A DNA stretch of 64,000 bases from Diplonema papillatum (GCA_030068145.1 JAPJBO010000037.1:383001-447000), one strand, 5' to 3'. Positions 10,100-20,154 are shown, numbered from the stretch's first letter. Made by a program: numbers and translations. The notes: generated from the sequence alone by a model not told the origin.

Positions 10100-10530
10100 G
10101 ATTTACTGGAACGGGATTTGAGGTTACGTACACTTGTTGGACCCGAAAGATGGTGAACAATGCCTGGACAGGACAAAGCCGGGGAAAACCCTGGTGGAGG
10201 TCCGTTGCGGTGTTGAGCCGGGGAAAACCCTGGTGGAGGTCCGTTGCGGTGTTGACGTGCAAATCGCTCGTCAAAGCTGGGTATAGGGGCGAAAGACCCA
10301 TCGAACCATCTAGTAGCTGGTTCACTCCGAAGTTTCCCTCAGGATAGCTAGAACCAAAACAGGAGTTACGCCAGGTAAAGTGAATGATTGGAGGCATTGG
10401 GGAAATTGGTTCCTCGACCTATTCTCAAACTTTAAATTGGCGTGAGCTCGGGGTTACTTCCTTGAACCCTGACGTAGAATCATGATTCTAAGTGGGCCAC
10501 CTCTGGTAAGGTCTGGACCTCGCTCCATGT
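10100..10530 (+). rRNA. Fragment of nuclear LSU rRNA (unit A), with internal duplication
   Basis: The segment contains the near-universal LSU domain II phrases GTATAGGGGCGAAAGAC, GAACCATCTAGTAGCTGGTT and CCTATTCTCAAACTTTAAAT, in the right order and spacing, and AAGTGGGCCACCTCTGGTAA further on. The hairpin around GCCGGGGAAAACCCTGG is kept with paired changes, so the source was probably a functional rRNA. Unit A alone has a 39-bp tandem duplication at about 10179-10256, which would disrupt folding, and keeps five bases (in GAAAGATGG) that units B and C lack. It is a partial rRNA, about 430 nt, not a gene. Confidence 0.85.
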
Positions 10531-10610
10531 CTTAACCACCCTTCTAACGGAATACAAACTGAAGATTTCCCCCCCGCCGCCCGGGCTTCAAAAACAACCC
10601 CGGCAACACG

Positions 10611-13600
10611 ATGCGCGCGTTGGTTGTTCTGTTGTTGCTGCACGCATGTGTGGCGTCTGGGCTCAAGGTGCTGTTCGTCGGCAACTCGTACACTTCGGTG
10701 AACAACCTGCCAGCGATGTTCGAGTCGGTGAGTGAAAGCATGCTTCCGAGTGTCAGCGTGTCAACCGTTGCTATCACGCCAGGAGGGACAACTCTTGGAC
10801 AGCACTCTGAGAACGCAGCAACGCTCGCCGCAGTGGAGGCAGGTGACTACGACGTTCTGGTGCTGCAAGAGCAAAGCGAGCTGAGCGGGATAGATTCTCA
10901 AGGCGGGTACGATGCGCTTTGGGAATTCTTACCCATCAGGAGCAACCCGTCGATTGTGTTCTACGAAACATGGGGCCGAAAGGACGGAGACCCGAGGTTT
11001 CCGGAGGCCTTTGGAACCTATTCCGCGATGCAGTGCTTGGTGAGCAACGGGTATACCGTGTTCCAGCAGTTCGCGATGACGAGAACGTGCAATGTGTCGG
11101 TGGCTCCTGTTGGAATGGCGTTCGAACGGATCTTCCAGGAGTCTGGTGGGAAGCCCGGTGTTAACGACACGGTGGGTGACTCGACACTGTTCGGCCGGCT
11201 TTACGCAAACGACAAATCTCACCCCTCTGTTTTGGGCACGTTTCTCGCCGCAACGACGTTGTTCAGCACCATCTTCACTACCCGGAGGACCGAGTGGAGC
11301 GACAACATCCCGGTGCTGCCTGCCGGTGTGTCGGAAGCGGACGGGGCCGAGCTGCTGAGAGTCGCGCTGCGAGTGACGAAGCCCCTGCCGCCGGCGGTTG
11401 CAGCCGTCCAGGGGGCGTTTTCCAAGGGGTACCATTATGAGGACAGGTTATACGTGCGAGGCTGGACGATAGGCTACCATCACACCTGCTCAAGCCACCT
11501 GTACATCGAAGAGAACGGCGATGGCACATTGTCCTATGGTAACAATGCCACGCGGCTCATATCAGACAACGGCGCTGGAATCACGTTCGACGGCGTAGAC
11601 TATTGCGTCGATGCACAGTACCGGATCACCTGCAACGGACCGTACTGGGCGACGTGCGAAGCAGTTCTTCCACCAAATCCCTGTTCACGCCACGCAACGA
11701 ATGCAGAGTGCGTGGGTGATCCGCTGTGTACAGCGTCGCTGTTTTCACACAACGAATGTGTCGTGAAGCCAATAGTGGTGCCTGAATGCCAGTCGCTCGC
11801 ATCGCAAGGCGTCTCGAATGATCAATGCGTAGAGGATTACGCCTGCATGGTTGTGGGAGGTACGTGTGTCAACCTGTGCTATCGTTTTCGGTACCTGCCC
11901 GAAGCATGCGAGGCGGCGACTTTGACGGGGAGCAACGGGCTGACGCTGGCCTGTCAGTACAACCAAGAAGATTTCCGTTGCGACCAGGCGGCCCCCGTGC
12001 CGAAAGATGACTGCTCGTACGCGTTTGAGAGTGTATGCTCCCTCGCTGTTCCGTGTCTGTGGCACGCCGGGCGGTGCGAAGACGTGTGTGACACGGTAAC
12101 CTCGGCATCAGGCGACCTGTTTGACTGCGCCCGGAATGAGGTGTTCCCTCACAGCTGCGGGTGGGACGGGCATCGTTGCACGGTGCCCGCTTGCATCCTA
12201 CAGAAGAACTTAGATGACTGCGAAGCCGTCGGCGGTCACTGTTTGTGGTCCGAGGGACAGTGCTGGGCGCGTGGAGAATTTCGGCAGACCAACTTGGGCA
12301 GCAGACTTCCGTGCGACACGTACGCGGGCAACCAACAAGGCTGCGAAGACGACGGTTGCACGTGGGTGCCCGGCTACGAGCAGTGCCTACCACGTGAAGC
12401 ACCGCAGAACAGCACAACGGCTCCTTCTACCCTGCCAACGCAAGAACCGACGCCACAAGCACCTGCAGAAGTCACTGTTCTGTTCCTAGGTAACACCCTC
12501 ACTTCGACCAACGACCTTCCGGCGATGTTCAGGCGCATAGCGGAAGTTTTGCTTCCGAACGTAACGGTGGCCACCCGTGTGGTCACCTTCGCAGACGCTA
12601 CTCTCTGGGACCTCGCAGCGGACGCGGAAGTGCAACGGGTCCTGAACGAAACAGAATACGACGTCCTCGTCCTGCAAGAGCACGGTCAGGCCAGCGGGTT
12701 GATCACTGTGCATGACAGCACCTTCGGCGAACGCAGGGCGGCAGAGAGGGCGTTGGATGAAGTGTTTGGGCCGTCTGCGGCTCAGCGGGGCGCGGCGGTT
12801 GTCTTTTTCGAGACGTGGGCCCACCGTACCGGAAACCCGGTGTTCTTCCCGCGGACGTTCCCGAGCTTCGCCGCCATGCAGTGCCGCATCGCGAACGGCT
12901 ACACGCACCTGCTGTGGCACACCGCCAAGCAGCAGCGCTGCGCAAGGTCGCGGTTCGCCGTCGCGCCGGCTGGGCTCGCGTTCGAAGACATCGCCAACGC
13001 AGATGCCGCCGAAAACGAGTCACTTTTCGGAAGGCTGTACGCGCCCGACGGGCGGCTGCCCTCGCCTTTGGGATCCCTTTTGGCAGCGACAACGTTGTTC
13101 GCTACCGTGTTCGAGGATCGGCGTGCCCAGTGGGACGTGCTCCGCAAGACGGCGTTGTCCCCTGCTGTTCTCGCTGCTGTGGTGCCAGGCTTGTCCGCAG
13201 CCGACGTGCAAAAGGTTGCTGACGTTGGCTTCGAGGCCTCTGCCTCTGTGGGGGGACGGGCCGGACCGATGGAGGGAATCTTCGGGAAAGAAGACCTCCC
13301 GACCGGGGAAGAGTGGTACGTGAGGGGTGCGAGGGTGCAGAACGGAAGCTGCGAGGGGGCGTTTCGGTTTCGCGACATCAACGCGGCGCCGGGCGAGTTG
13401 GTCTTGGATGCGTCTGACGGGAGTGCCAGGCAGGTTGCGATCAAGGACCTCGGCTTCGGCCTCGGAATCAACGGCACCGCCGTGTGTACGAAACGGTTAC
13501 TCCAAAAGGTTTGTAGCCGGCGGTACTGGACGCCGTGCCCATCGGTGCCCCGCAGTGACATAACGGCACCCTGTGTTCAGCATCTGACCACTGAAGAATG

Positions 13601-14693
13601 CCTTGCGGACTCGAACTGCACAACCTCTGTATTCTCGAACGGATGCACCCCGAAGCAGGTGGTGGTGCCCATGTGCGAGCTGCGGCCACTCGCAGATCCA
13701 GAAAACGTTGTCAACGACTGCAGCAACTGGTATGCATGCGACAGTGCTCTGTACAACAACAGGTGGAATGGCTGTACTACGAGATGCCATCGGTTTGATG
13801 GGTTCCCCGAGTTCTGTGAACGGGCGTCCGAGGATGGTAGCAACGGGGTCACGCTGACATGCGTGTATGACTTCGCTACGCAAACATGCGAGCAGCTTGG
13901 CCCGGAGCCCAAGAATGATTGTTCGTACCCGGAAGCAACCTGCGCGGTGTCTGTCCCCTGCGTGTGGAAAGGCGGCCGCTGCCAGCACGTTTGCCCAACT
14001 ATTGCCGGGAAGATGGCAGAGTGTTTTTTAGGGGGTACTGAAAACTTGTTTCCTTGTAATTGCGCGTGGGACCCCTCGGCCGGCAACGGCGAGGGCCATT
14101 GCGCAGAGCCTGCCTGCATCCATTTCGCCACAGCAGCTGACTGTGCATCCGTCCGTCATTGCACTTGGCGCTACAACCAGTGTTGGACGACAGATGCATG
14201 GATTGGCGGTGGAGAATATGATGGCGATATGTGCGTGGCTGCGGGACTCCGCTACTGTGACGAGAGGAACTGCTCGTTCACCTCCGATGATGAGGAATCT
14301 CACTTCTGCGCACCCCGCGCGTGGGTTGCGCCCACACAATCTACAACCTTCGCGCCTTCCCCTGCCGCCACGCCAACGGAAGCTCCCGCAGAGCCAGGGT
14401 CTCCGCCGCTCGGCGACACTCCGACAGACGCATCGGCACCTTTCGACACGCCCGAGGATGCCGACGATGCCAGCGAAGCTACGGACGACTGGTGGTGGAT
14501 GGTTGTTCTAGGCTTGTTCTGCATAGCCGCTGTTGTAGGGTTTTATCATGGCTGCCGCCGTCTGCGAGGTTACACATCAAAAGACACAGGAGAAGCACAG
14601 CACGAAGTGTTTCTCGAGACCGGCGACGAAATGGAAGGCGCTGGCTCACCGTACGGAGAGGTGGCAGAGGAGATGGACGGTGCTCGTATATAG
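10611..14693 (+). CDS. Secreted/membrane-anchored protein with two SGNH-hydrolase-like domains (unit A)
   Basis: The protein has 1360 aa. It has a signal peptide (residues 1-16), a first SGNH/GDSL-type hydrolase domain (about 18-265), a cysteine-rich region (about 350-600), a short Thr/Pro linker (about 600-618), a second SGNH-like domain (about 620-885), a second cysteine-rich region (about 980-1240), a Pro/Thr stalk, a membrane helix (about 1294-1316) and a short acidic tail with SPYGEV. In domain 1 the nucleophile block GNSYT (Ser26) and the DKSH block (Asp201, His204) are intact, as in DUF4886-like SGNH hydrolases, which are usually esterases or deacylases. In domain 2 the corresponding positions are GNTLT (Thr629) and DGRL (Asp813, Leu816), so it lacks Ser and His. 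The whole frame is free of introns. Substrate unknown; an extracellular carbohydrate ester is plausible. Confidence 0.85.
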   Translation: MRALVVLLLLHACVASGLKVLFVGNSYTSVNNLPAMFESVSESMLPSVSVSTVAITPGGTTLGQHSENAATLAAVEAGDYDVLVLQEQSELSGIDSQGGYDALWEFLPIRSNPSIVFYETWGRKDGDPRFPEAFGTYSAMQCLVSNGYTVFQQFAMTRTCNVSVAPVGMAFERIFQESGGKPGVNDTVGDSTLFGRLYANDKSHPSVLGTFLAATTLFSTIFTTRRTEWSDNIPVLPAGVSEADGAELLRVALRVTKPLPPAVAAVQGAFSKGYHYEDRLYVRGWTIGYHHTCSSHLYIEENGDGTLSYGNNATRLISDNGAGITFDGVDYCVDAQYRITCNGPYWATCEAVLPPNPCSRHATNAECVGDPLCTASLFSHNECVVKPIVVPECQSLASQGVSNDQCVEDYACMVVGGTCVNLCYRFRYLPEACEAATLTGSNGLTLACQYNQEDFRCDQAAPVPKDDCSYAFESVCSLAVPCLWHAGRCEDVCDTVTSASGDLFDCARNEVFPHSCGWDGHRCTVPACILQKNLDDCEAVGGHCLWSEGQCWARGEFRQTNLGSRLPCDTYAGNQQGCEDDGCTWVPGYEQCLPREAPQNSTTAPSTLPTQEPTPQAPAEVTVLFLGNTLTSTNDLPAMFRRIAEVLLPNVTVATRVVTFADATLWDLAADAEVQRVLNETEYDVLVLQEHGQASGLITVHDSTFGERRAAERALDEVFGPSAAQRGAAVVFFETWAHRTGNPVFFPRTFPSFAAMQCRIANGYTHLLWHTAKQQRCARSRFAVAPAGLAFEDIANADAAENESLFGRLYAPDGRLPSPLGSLLAATTLFATVFEDRRAQWDVLRKTALSPAVLAAVVPGLSAADVQKVADVGFEASASVGGRAGPMEGIFGKEDLPTGEEWYVRGARVQNGSCEGAFRFRDINAAPGELVLDASDGSARQVAIKDLGFGLGINGTAVCTKRLLQKVCSRRYWTPCPSVPRSDITAPCVQHLTTEECLADSNCTTSVFSNGCTPKQVVVPMCELRPLADPENVVNDCSNWYACDSALYNNRWNGCTTRCHRFDGFPEFCERASEDGSNGVTLTCVYDFATQTCEQLGPEPKNDCSYPEATCAVSVPCVWKGGRCQHVCPTIAGKMAECFLGGTENLFPCNCAWDPSAGNGEGHCAEPACIHFATAADCASVRHCTWRYNQCWTTDAWIGGGEYDGDMCVAAGLRYCDERNCSFTSDDEESHFCAPRAWVAPTQSTTFAPSPAATPTEAPAEPGSPPLGDTPTDASAPFDTPEDADDASEATDDWWWMVVLGLFCIAAVVGFYHGCRRLRGYTSKDTGEAQHEVFLETGDEMEGAGSPYGEVAEEMDGARI

Positions 14694-15164
14694 AAGGAAC
14701 GGACACTACAGACGGTCTCTCTTTTCTGCGGTAGTCTGCACCGTTGCTGTGGGAGACGAAGGTGGGATCGACCGGCGGCCATAGGTGCATCTGAGGGACG
14801 TGCGCAAGAAACGCCCCGGGAGCCCAAACCACCACCAAGCCGTCTGCCTTCAATGCCAGTACCCACTCTCCAGGCTCACGCGATACGACTGTCAGGAGCT
14901 CCCGGACAGTCTCATGCTTCTGCAATTCCATTGACTATCGCGTCTGGCCGCGGTCTTCATCGTTCCCAGAGCCAAGACATCCACCGATAAGTGCAATTGA
15001 TGTCACCCTCGATCAACCGCAGTTGAGCCGAGGGGAACAGTTGTTTTGCCTTTCCGATTGCTCGGGATTTTCGATTTCCTTCATGACCATGTTTGAATCC
15101 TCGGTCGGTTTCCAATCTGTTTGAAAGTCGTTTCCTCATTCCATTCAGAATTGAAATCTTTGGT

Positions 15165-15300
15165 AATGATCCTGCTGCAGGTTCACCTACAGCAACCTTG
15201 CTACGACTTTTGCTTCCTCTGGCAAACGCGGGCTCTCCGGTTCGGAGCCAGTGAAGCCAATACGAGCGACGAACTGCTCTGTCTCCCACATCTTTGTTCC
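15165..15300 (-). rRNA. SSU rRNA 3'-end fragment (unit A)
   Basis: Reading the minus strand gives AGTCGTAGCAAGGTTGC, TAGGTGAACCTGCAGCAGG and GATCATT, the 3' end of 18S rRNA with several substitutions at normally invariant positions. Upstream CGTCGCTCGTATTGGCTTC fits the helix 44 region. It is a short, degenerate piece on the strand opposite to the LSU fragment, so it is not part of an rDNA unit. Confidence 0.75.
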
Positions 15301-16622
15301 CCATTTGATTCAGCTGGTGGTACTTTGAAGTAGTTAGCTCTCTAATAATCTTAAGTTTAGCTTTAACTTTAGCCATACTACAACTCTCTTGGTCAACTGT
15401 GCTGGACTAAGAATGGCACCCTTCATACTACGACTCCCTTCACTTGTAGGCCCCCGAGTACCCAATTCATCATTTTTCTTGCAGGGGAAATCTTTTGAAA
15501 CGGTTCCCTACACAATTTGTGTAGAGCCGCGACGAAGTTGGAAGAGAGGCGCAAACATTTGTGGTGTCGTTTTGCGGTTATAAGATGGACCTAAACTCAC
15601 TTGTGATGGTTTCAATGAACTTAGACAGCTCAGAAATAGTCACTTTCCCTGTGGGGGAAATTAATTGAAAGTCGCGACAAAGCGGATTATAATCCACTTT
15701 GTCGTAATCCAGTTATATAGAATCCGTTTTGTCGTTGACCCTACTTCAACTCTCTTTCTTTTCCCATTGCAGCCACGGCATATGTGAGCCGGTACTTCTC
15801 AACACTTCAAATAGACAAAAAAAGGACGAATATCTCACCCCATGCAAACAGCGAACAGCTTTTGCAAAAACATCAAACACTCGGTTGATCACAAAAAGAC
15901 GATCAGATTCGGAGGAAACTCTTCCGTTGCGGCACGACGAGCTGAAGAAGAATGTGGGTGACGACTCGAGCTTTTGTAATGTGCTCTATGGAAAGCAATT
16001 TATTAGTCTCCGTAAATTGGTTTATCAGTGCAAGCACCGGAACTCCAAACTCCGGAAGGTACTCCGGAAGGTTTTCTTGGCCCTATCGATATATAGGCTT
16101 CATGTGGTAGGATGCCGAAAACCTTCATTATTGCGGGGTCATACTTCTTTTTTTGAGTACCTGCGTTGTACGAAATGCTTGAGGAGGCCAGTTGCGAAAT
16201 CTCATCTATCTATGTGCTACCCATCGGCATGCCGATGACTCCCCACTATATCGTAACAATATTCCAAATCTCAAGGTGGTAAAATGTGCTGTAGCCCGCC
16301 CGAAACATCTGGGTTCAGTGGCGGGCGTAAACCCGCCAGTGTGAGTGTTCAATATAACGCCGAAGCAGTCCGACAGGTCGGGTGCATGGCTTCTTTCGTG
16401 TACACTTTGCTTGCTTGCTTTGGCAAGTCAGGTTCGAAAGAATTTGTAACCGACACCAGGTTAGGTGAGTGTTCTTGGGCTCCCCACGTCTTACAAGTTT
16501 TTAGTTGCATCGTTTCTGCTCCCTCCAGCCTCCTTCAAAAACAAGCACGAGGCAGTGAACTGGATGAAGAGGGTGGTTGGGACTGATGTCCCGTCCCTCT
16601 TCTGCACTTTACTTTGATCATA

Positions 16623-16758
16623 GGTGTCACGGCAAGTTTTGGCAGCCGCTGCTTAACAACGCAGTGCATGCTAATCCATGTGGTTCATGTACTTAAAAGA
16701 ACTCAATGCTTAACAAAATTTGACGTGGGCGGCTTTAGATTTACATCTGAATGACACC
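16623..16758. mobile_element. GGTGTCA small inverted-repeat element (unit A)
   Basis: Begins GGTGTCACGG and ends TGACACC. The interior phrase GTGCATGCTAATCCATGTGG is shared with copies at 28895-29030, 41676-41795 and 47979-48102. It is about 124-136 bp long and has no coding capacity. It looks like a MITE, but no clear target duplication was found. Confidence 0.6.
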
Positions 16759-17261
16759 TCAACACAAAAACAAGTTGTCGACAACTAACAAGTAAAAGAA
16801 TAAAACAAAACTACGCATCTCTTTCACCGCCAACAATCTTCGACTCGCGACGGTGTTTAAAGTCGCCCGAGGTCGAGGGCACCGCGCAAGCGTTCACTAA
16901 AAAAGACCCTTTTTTTTACATAAGCGCCAGCTTGGAAGGAAATGCTCGACAAAAGCGACAAAAGCTGCCAGACAAAGAACCGAAGGAATCCCGTGCAGTG
17001 CTGTAACTACCGAACCACGTGTTGAACGGACATGAGGCCATGCGGGGTCTCCCCCAACACGACAAATCACACAAACACAACAGGTCAAAGTCCTGAGTGA
17101 GAAAACAACACACGGTGGTGTAAGCGAAGAACAAAACAGATTGTGTTTGTATTGCATTTTTGTATAAGCACCTGCTTTGTAGGAAATGCTTGGAGGAGAC
17201 TGCCACTTGCGTCATCAAAGTTGATTGTAGCTCTCCGGTGTCACGTAGCGAATGGCAGGCA

Positions 17262-17300
17262 TAGTGTGGTGCTCATCGGCATGCCAGTGACTCCCCACTA
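17262..17300. repeat. 39-bp near-palindrome TAGTGTGG...CCCCACTA (unit A)
   Basis: A near-perfect inverted repeat centred on GGCATGCC. Variant copies lie at 16211-16248 (partial), 29531-29569, 43803-43841 and 49502-49538. The centre varies between copies (GGCATGCC, CGCATGCA, AGCAGTGCT) while the ends are kept, which fits selection on a paired structure or on terminal sequences of a tiny element. Confidence 0.65.
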
Positions 17301-19270
17301 TCGGAACAATACTCCAAGAACAAAGGGGGTAAATGTGCTGTAGCCCACACGAAACACAGGTAAATCTGGGTTTAGTGGCCGGCGTAAGCGTTCAACAAAA
17401 AAGACCCACTTTGTAGTTGTATTGCTTTCTCCCCCTCTAGCCTCCGTCGAAAGAAGCACATGGATGCAGTCCCTCGCGTATTTCCGAACCTCTCCTCCCC
17501 ACAGTACGAGTCTCTACAGCAACTCAACCTCAAAATACTCAAGAAAGACAAACGACCACCAAAACCCTGAAGCCTCAGGGGACACTCCGATACAGGTTCA
17601 CGCTTTGTTTCGCTTTTAAACCTTTCTACCTCGCCTACCAAACCACGCAGGTTACACAACCTCAACAATTTTGTTTGTCCGTGCCGGGGGAGGATTAGCC
17701 TGTTAGTGAGTGATAGTGAGTGAATATGATCAGTAGGCCAATCTTCTCCCAACACGCTGCCAGCGTTCTCTTTCGTGTTTACACAGTTAATTGTTATTAC
17801 GAAAGAGACAGAAAACGCTGCATCTGTGCAGTAAATGGAACGGCAATTTCTCTGTTGTGTTCCCCTGGTTGCGAGAAGTGTCTGATGAGTTGACAAACAG
17901 TGGGTGGGCGCTTGAACAAAGATGAAGAGAAGAGAAGCGCGTCCCGTTCTCCAGCCCAGCCCGTCGTCAGTTGTTAACACTCTTTTTCGCGGCGTACGGT
18001 TCTTACCGACCGCACCGAAGCCGTGGCCCAGTAGCACTACAGTGTGAAGTTAGGAGACCGACAGCTCCCTGCACTCTAGCTCGACACTCTTCCCTCTCTC
18101 TCTAGGAATTGACAGTGAGAATTGGGGGTAAGCCCGGATTAATAGATTCACGGTTAAACGAAGCTAGCGCACTAGGTTTGTCTGGTCTTGCACCTGCTTT
18201 CCGTTACCAAAATAGATGCTCTATTCAATCTCTTCTTCTTCGGTTGCGAGTATAGAGAGAGCAGGAAAACTCTATGGCACCATTATGTCCAGAAACCCCA
18301 TGGTAAAGCAAGAAAACACCGTCACTCAAAGGCACGAGAAGAAGTTGAAAACTTTTGAAGAGTTCTTTTTTTTCTTAAATTCCTAAGTTGCCGACAACGA
18401 AAAGCAGAAGAGAAGAAGATACAAACCTACGCAGTTTTTCCTGCTTCTTTTTCGGTTGAGAGTTCCCGGATCCCCGAAATCGCGCAGATGGATCCGTGTG
18501 GGTGCTCGCCCCGGGCCGGAGCTCAGCCTCGGAGAGCCACGGCTGTCCCCTCGGGCCCTCCGAGGCTGGGAATAGATCGACTGATAAAACAGTAGACCGT
18601 GCTCCCTGTTGTTAGATGCCGTTGGGCCTCGTGTGTGCGTTTCAAGGAAAGCTTTTCGCCTGCATTTGGCGCAGGAAGCGTGCAAAGCCAGTGTCCAACG
18701 ATCGGCAGCGCGGTTCGAATTCGTTGGCTCCACGATGAAGACAACGTTTTCCGAGCCGACGAAGACACTGCTGCAATCCTTCTGTTCGCACGCCGACAGT
18801 GGTACACTTCGCGTGTCCCCCCGTCTGCCTGATCTTCGCCAGTTTTCGGCCGCCAGGCAGGCAGGTGCTCCAGGCTGGTCAGGCTGTCTCCCTCCTCTCC
18901 CGCCCTCCTCCCTCAACAAAGATTACCACCAAAGCTTGGAGCGTTAGGGGACATCCAAAGACGGGTTCACGGTGCCTGTTCGCTCCCCCAGCGTCTCCCA
19001 CCCCAAGCCTGTGCAGTCAACTCAAACTCGAAAATACGTATCACTAGAACTTGAAGCCTATAGGAGAGCATCCAAAACGGGATCGCGCTTCTTTTCCCAA
19101 GCCTCTTTGCCCCACCCGAAGTCTCTACATTCACGTCGCTTCAAAAGGCTGAAAAGAAGAAGTACCTGAAGTGTCAGGACACCCCGATAAGGTTTCATGC
19201 TTCCTTTCCTTCCCCAGCTCCCCCAAACCTCTGCAATCAACGTTTTTTTTTCAATTCTCTTATTCGAGTG

Positions 19271-19646
19271 CAGGCGACTTTAGCTCTTTGTCTGACCGAG
19301 CAAAAAAGCCGGTTTCAGCCAAAACCCCGGTTTTGGGGCTCTGCGGTGCCTGTGGGTGTCTGAGTGCCTGGAACCGTCGCCCCGCGCACGCAAACAAGGG
19401 GGCGGAGGGGGGTGGTGAGATATAAGCTTGCGGTGGTGGTGTGCACGTCTATCAAACTACGGAGATGGTAAGTGAAAAGATTCGAATTGCAGTGACACAC
19501 CGTGACGCGCCATGTAACTGCAGTACTGTACAGTACAGGGGGCCACTTGAAATCATAATTTATAAATTATTTTTATTTTTTTGAAAAACCGAAACCGGAA
19601 AAACCCGGTTTCTGAAACCGGGAAACCGGGTTTCCAAAGTCCCCTG
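19271..19646. mobile_element. hAT-like MITE, 376 bp (unit A)
   Basis: Starts CAGGCGACTTT and ends AAAGTCCCCTG (one mismatch between the ends). It is flanked by TTCGAGTG (19263-19270) and CTCGAGTG (19647-19654), an 8-bp target duplication with one mismatch. The unoccupied version of the site, with CTTGAGTG once, is at 41086-41093 in the unit C spacer. Subterminal CCGGTTT/AAACCGG motifs recur on both sides. The 8-bp duplication and CAGG...CCTG ends fit the hAT superfamily. No transposase. Confidence 0.8.
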
Positions 19647-19723
19647 CTCGAGTGTCTTTTTGGTACCTACACCGTTCGGATAGCCGTAGTTGAACGTATT
19701 GTGAAGGATAACTGTACTCACCG

Positions 19724-20154
19724 ATGTTTTCTCGTGAACCCAGCATTTTGAAGGACATGCTGCGTATAAAGCATACTTTACCCGGAGATCCTGAGATTCC
19801 GGAGTTTCAAGCAAGCTTCTTCTTTAAGAAAACGGACAAGCTACACGGTGCGACGGACCTGCTTCAGGCCCTGGTCCGCAGAGCGGTCATGCCCAACAGA
19901 ACTATCGAGGCGCTGTGGGTTGCCACGAACGAGGGACGTCTAAGCACGTGCTCACGGCCAACGACGAGCTTCACGTGCGGAGTTACGAACCCGAAGCAAA
20001 CCTGGCGAGAATCTACGGGCGATGCAACGCGACGCTCTCGCAAATTATGGATGACCGTTACGAAAAAGTGCATGCAAGCGGATCTGCCACCAAGAGCCCA
20101 GCGGAAAAGGCAGCGGAGTGGGCATCGTGGCTCAAGCATGGGTTGAAGTCTTAG
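19724..20154 (+). pseudogene. Unrecognised ~145-aa open frame with frameshift (unit A)
   Basis: An ATG at 19724 opens a protein-like frame (MFSREPSILKDMLRIKHTL...) that after about 70 residues continues sensibly only in a second frame (SKHVLTANDELHVRSYE... to the stop at 20152). The shift lies around 19930-19945. A decayed relative of the first half is at about 41150-41240 in the unit C spacer. I do not recognise the family. The frameshift is identical in unit B (31993-32423), so it predates that duplication or is an unrecognised intron. Confidence 0.4.

Noticed and set aside
12703..13561. Several long frames overlapping the SGNH genes
   Set aside because: Shadows of the 1360-aa coding frame in GC-rich codons; arginine- and proline-rich, with no domain signal.
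10100..15300. A functional rDNA unit
   Set aside because: The LSU and SSU pieces are short, on opposite strands, 4.6 kb apart and in the wrong order. The SSU piece has changes at invariant sites, and no 5.8S was seen.
15729..16238. 169-codon plus-strand open frame in the unit A spacer (also at 28001-28510)
   Set aside because: It runs through the dispersed repeat and a palindrome, and its second half is repeat-derived. Composition is not protein-like.
17372..18037. 221-codon minus-strand open frame (also at 29641-30306)
   Set aside because: It crosses the dispersed repeat and one arm of the 105-bp inverted repeat, has no recognisable features, and is not kept in the unit C spacer.
18383..18919. 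178-codon minus-strand open frame (also at 30652-31188)
   Set aside because: Low-complexity start, overlapping plus-strand frames of similar length, and the related unit C sequence does not keep the frame.
19536..19646. Left boundary of the hAT-like element at the CAGGGGGCC near 19536
   Set aside because: The flanking 8 bp there do not match those at 19647-19654, whereas CAGGCGACTTT at 19271 has a matching flank and an empty-site paralog.
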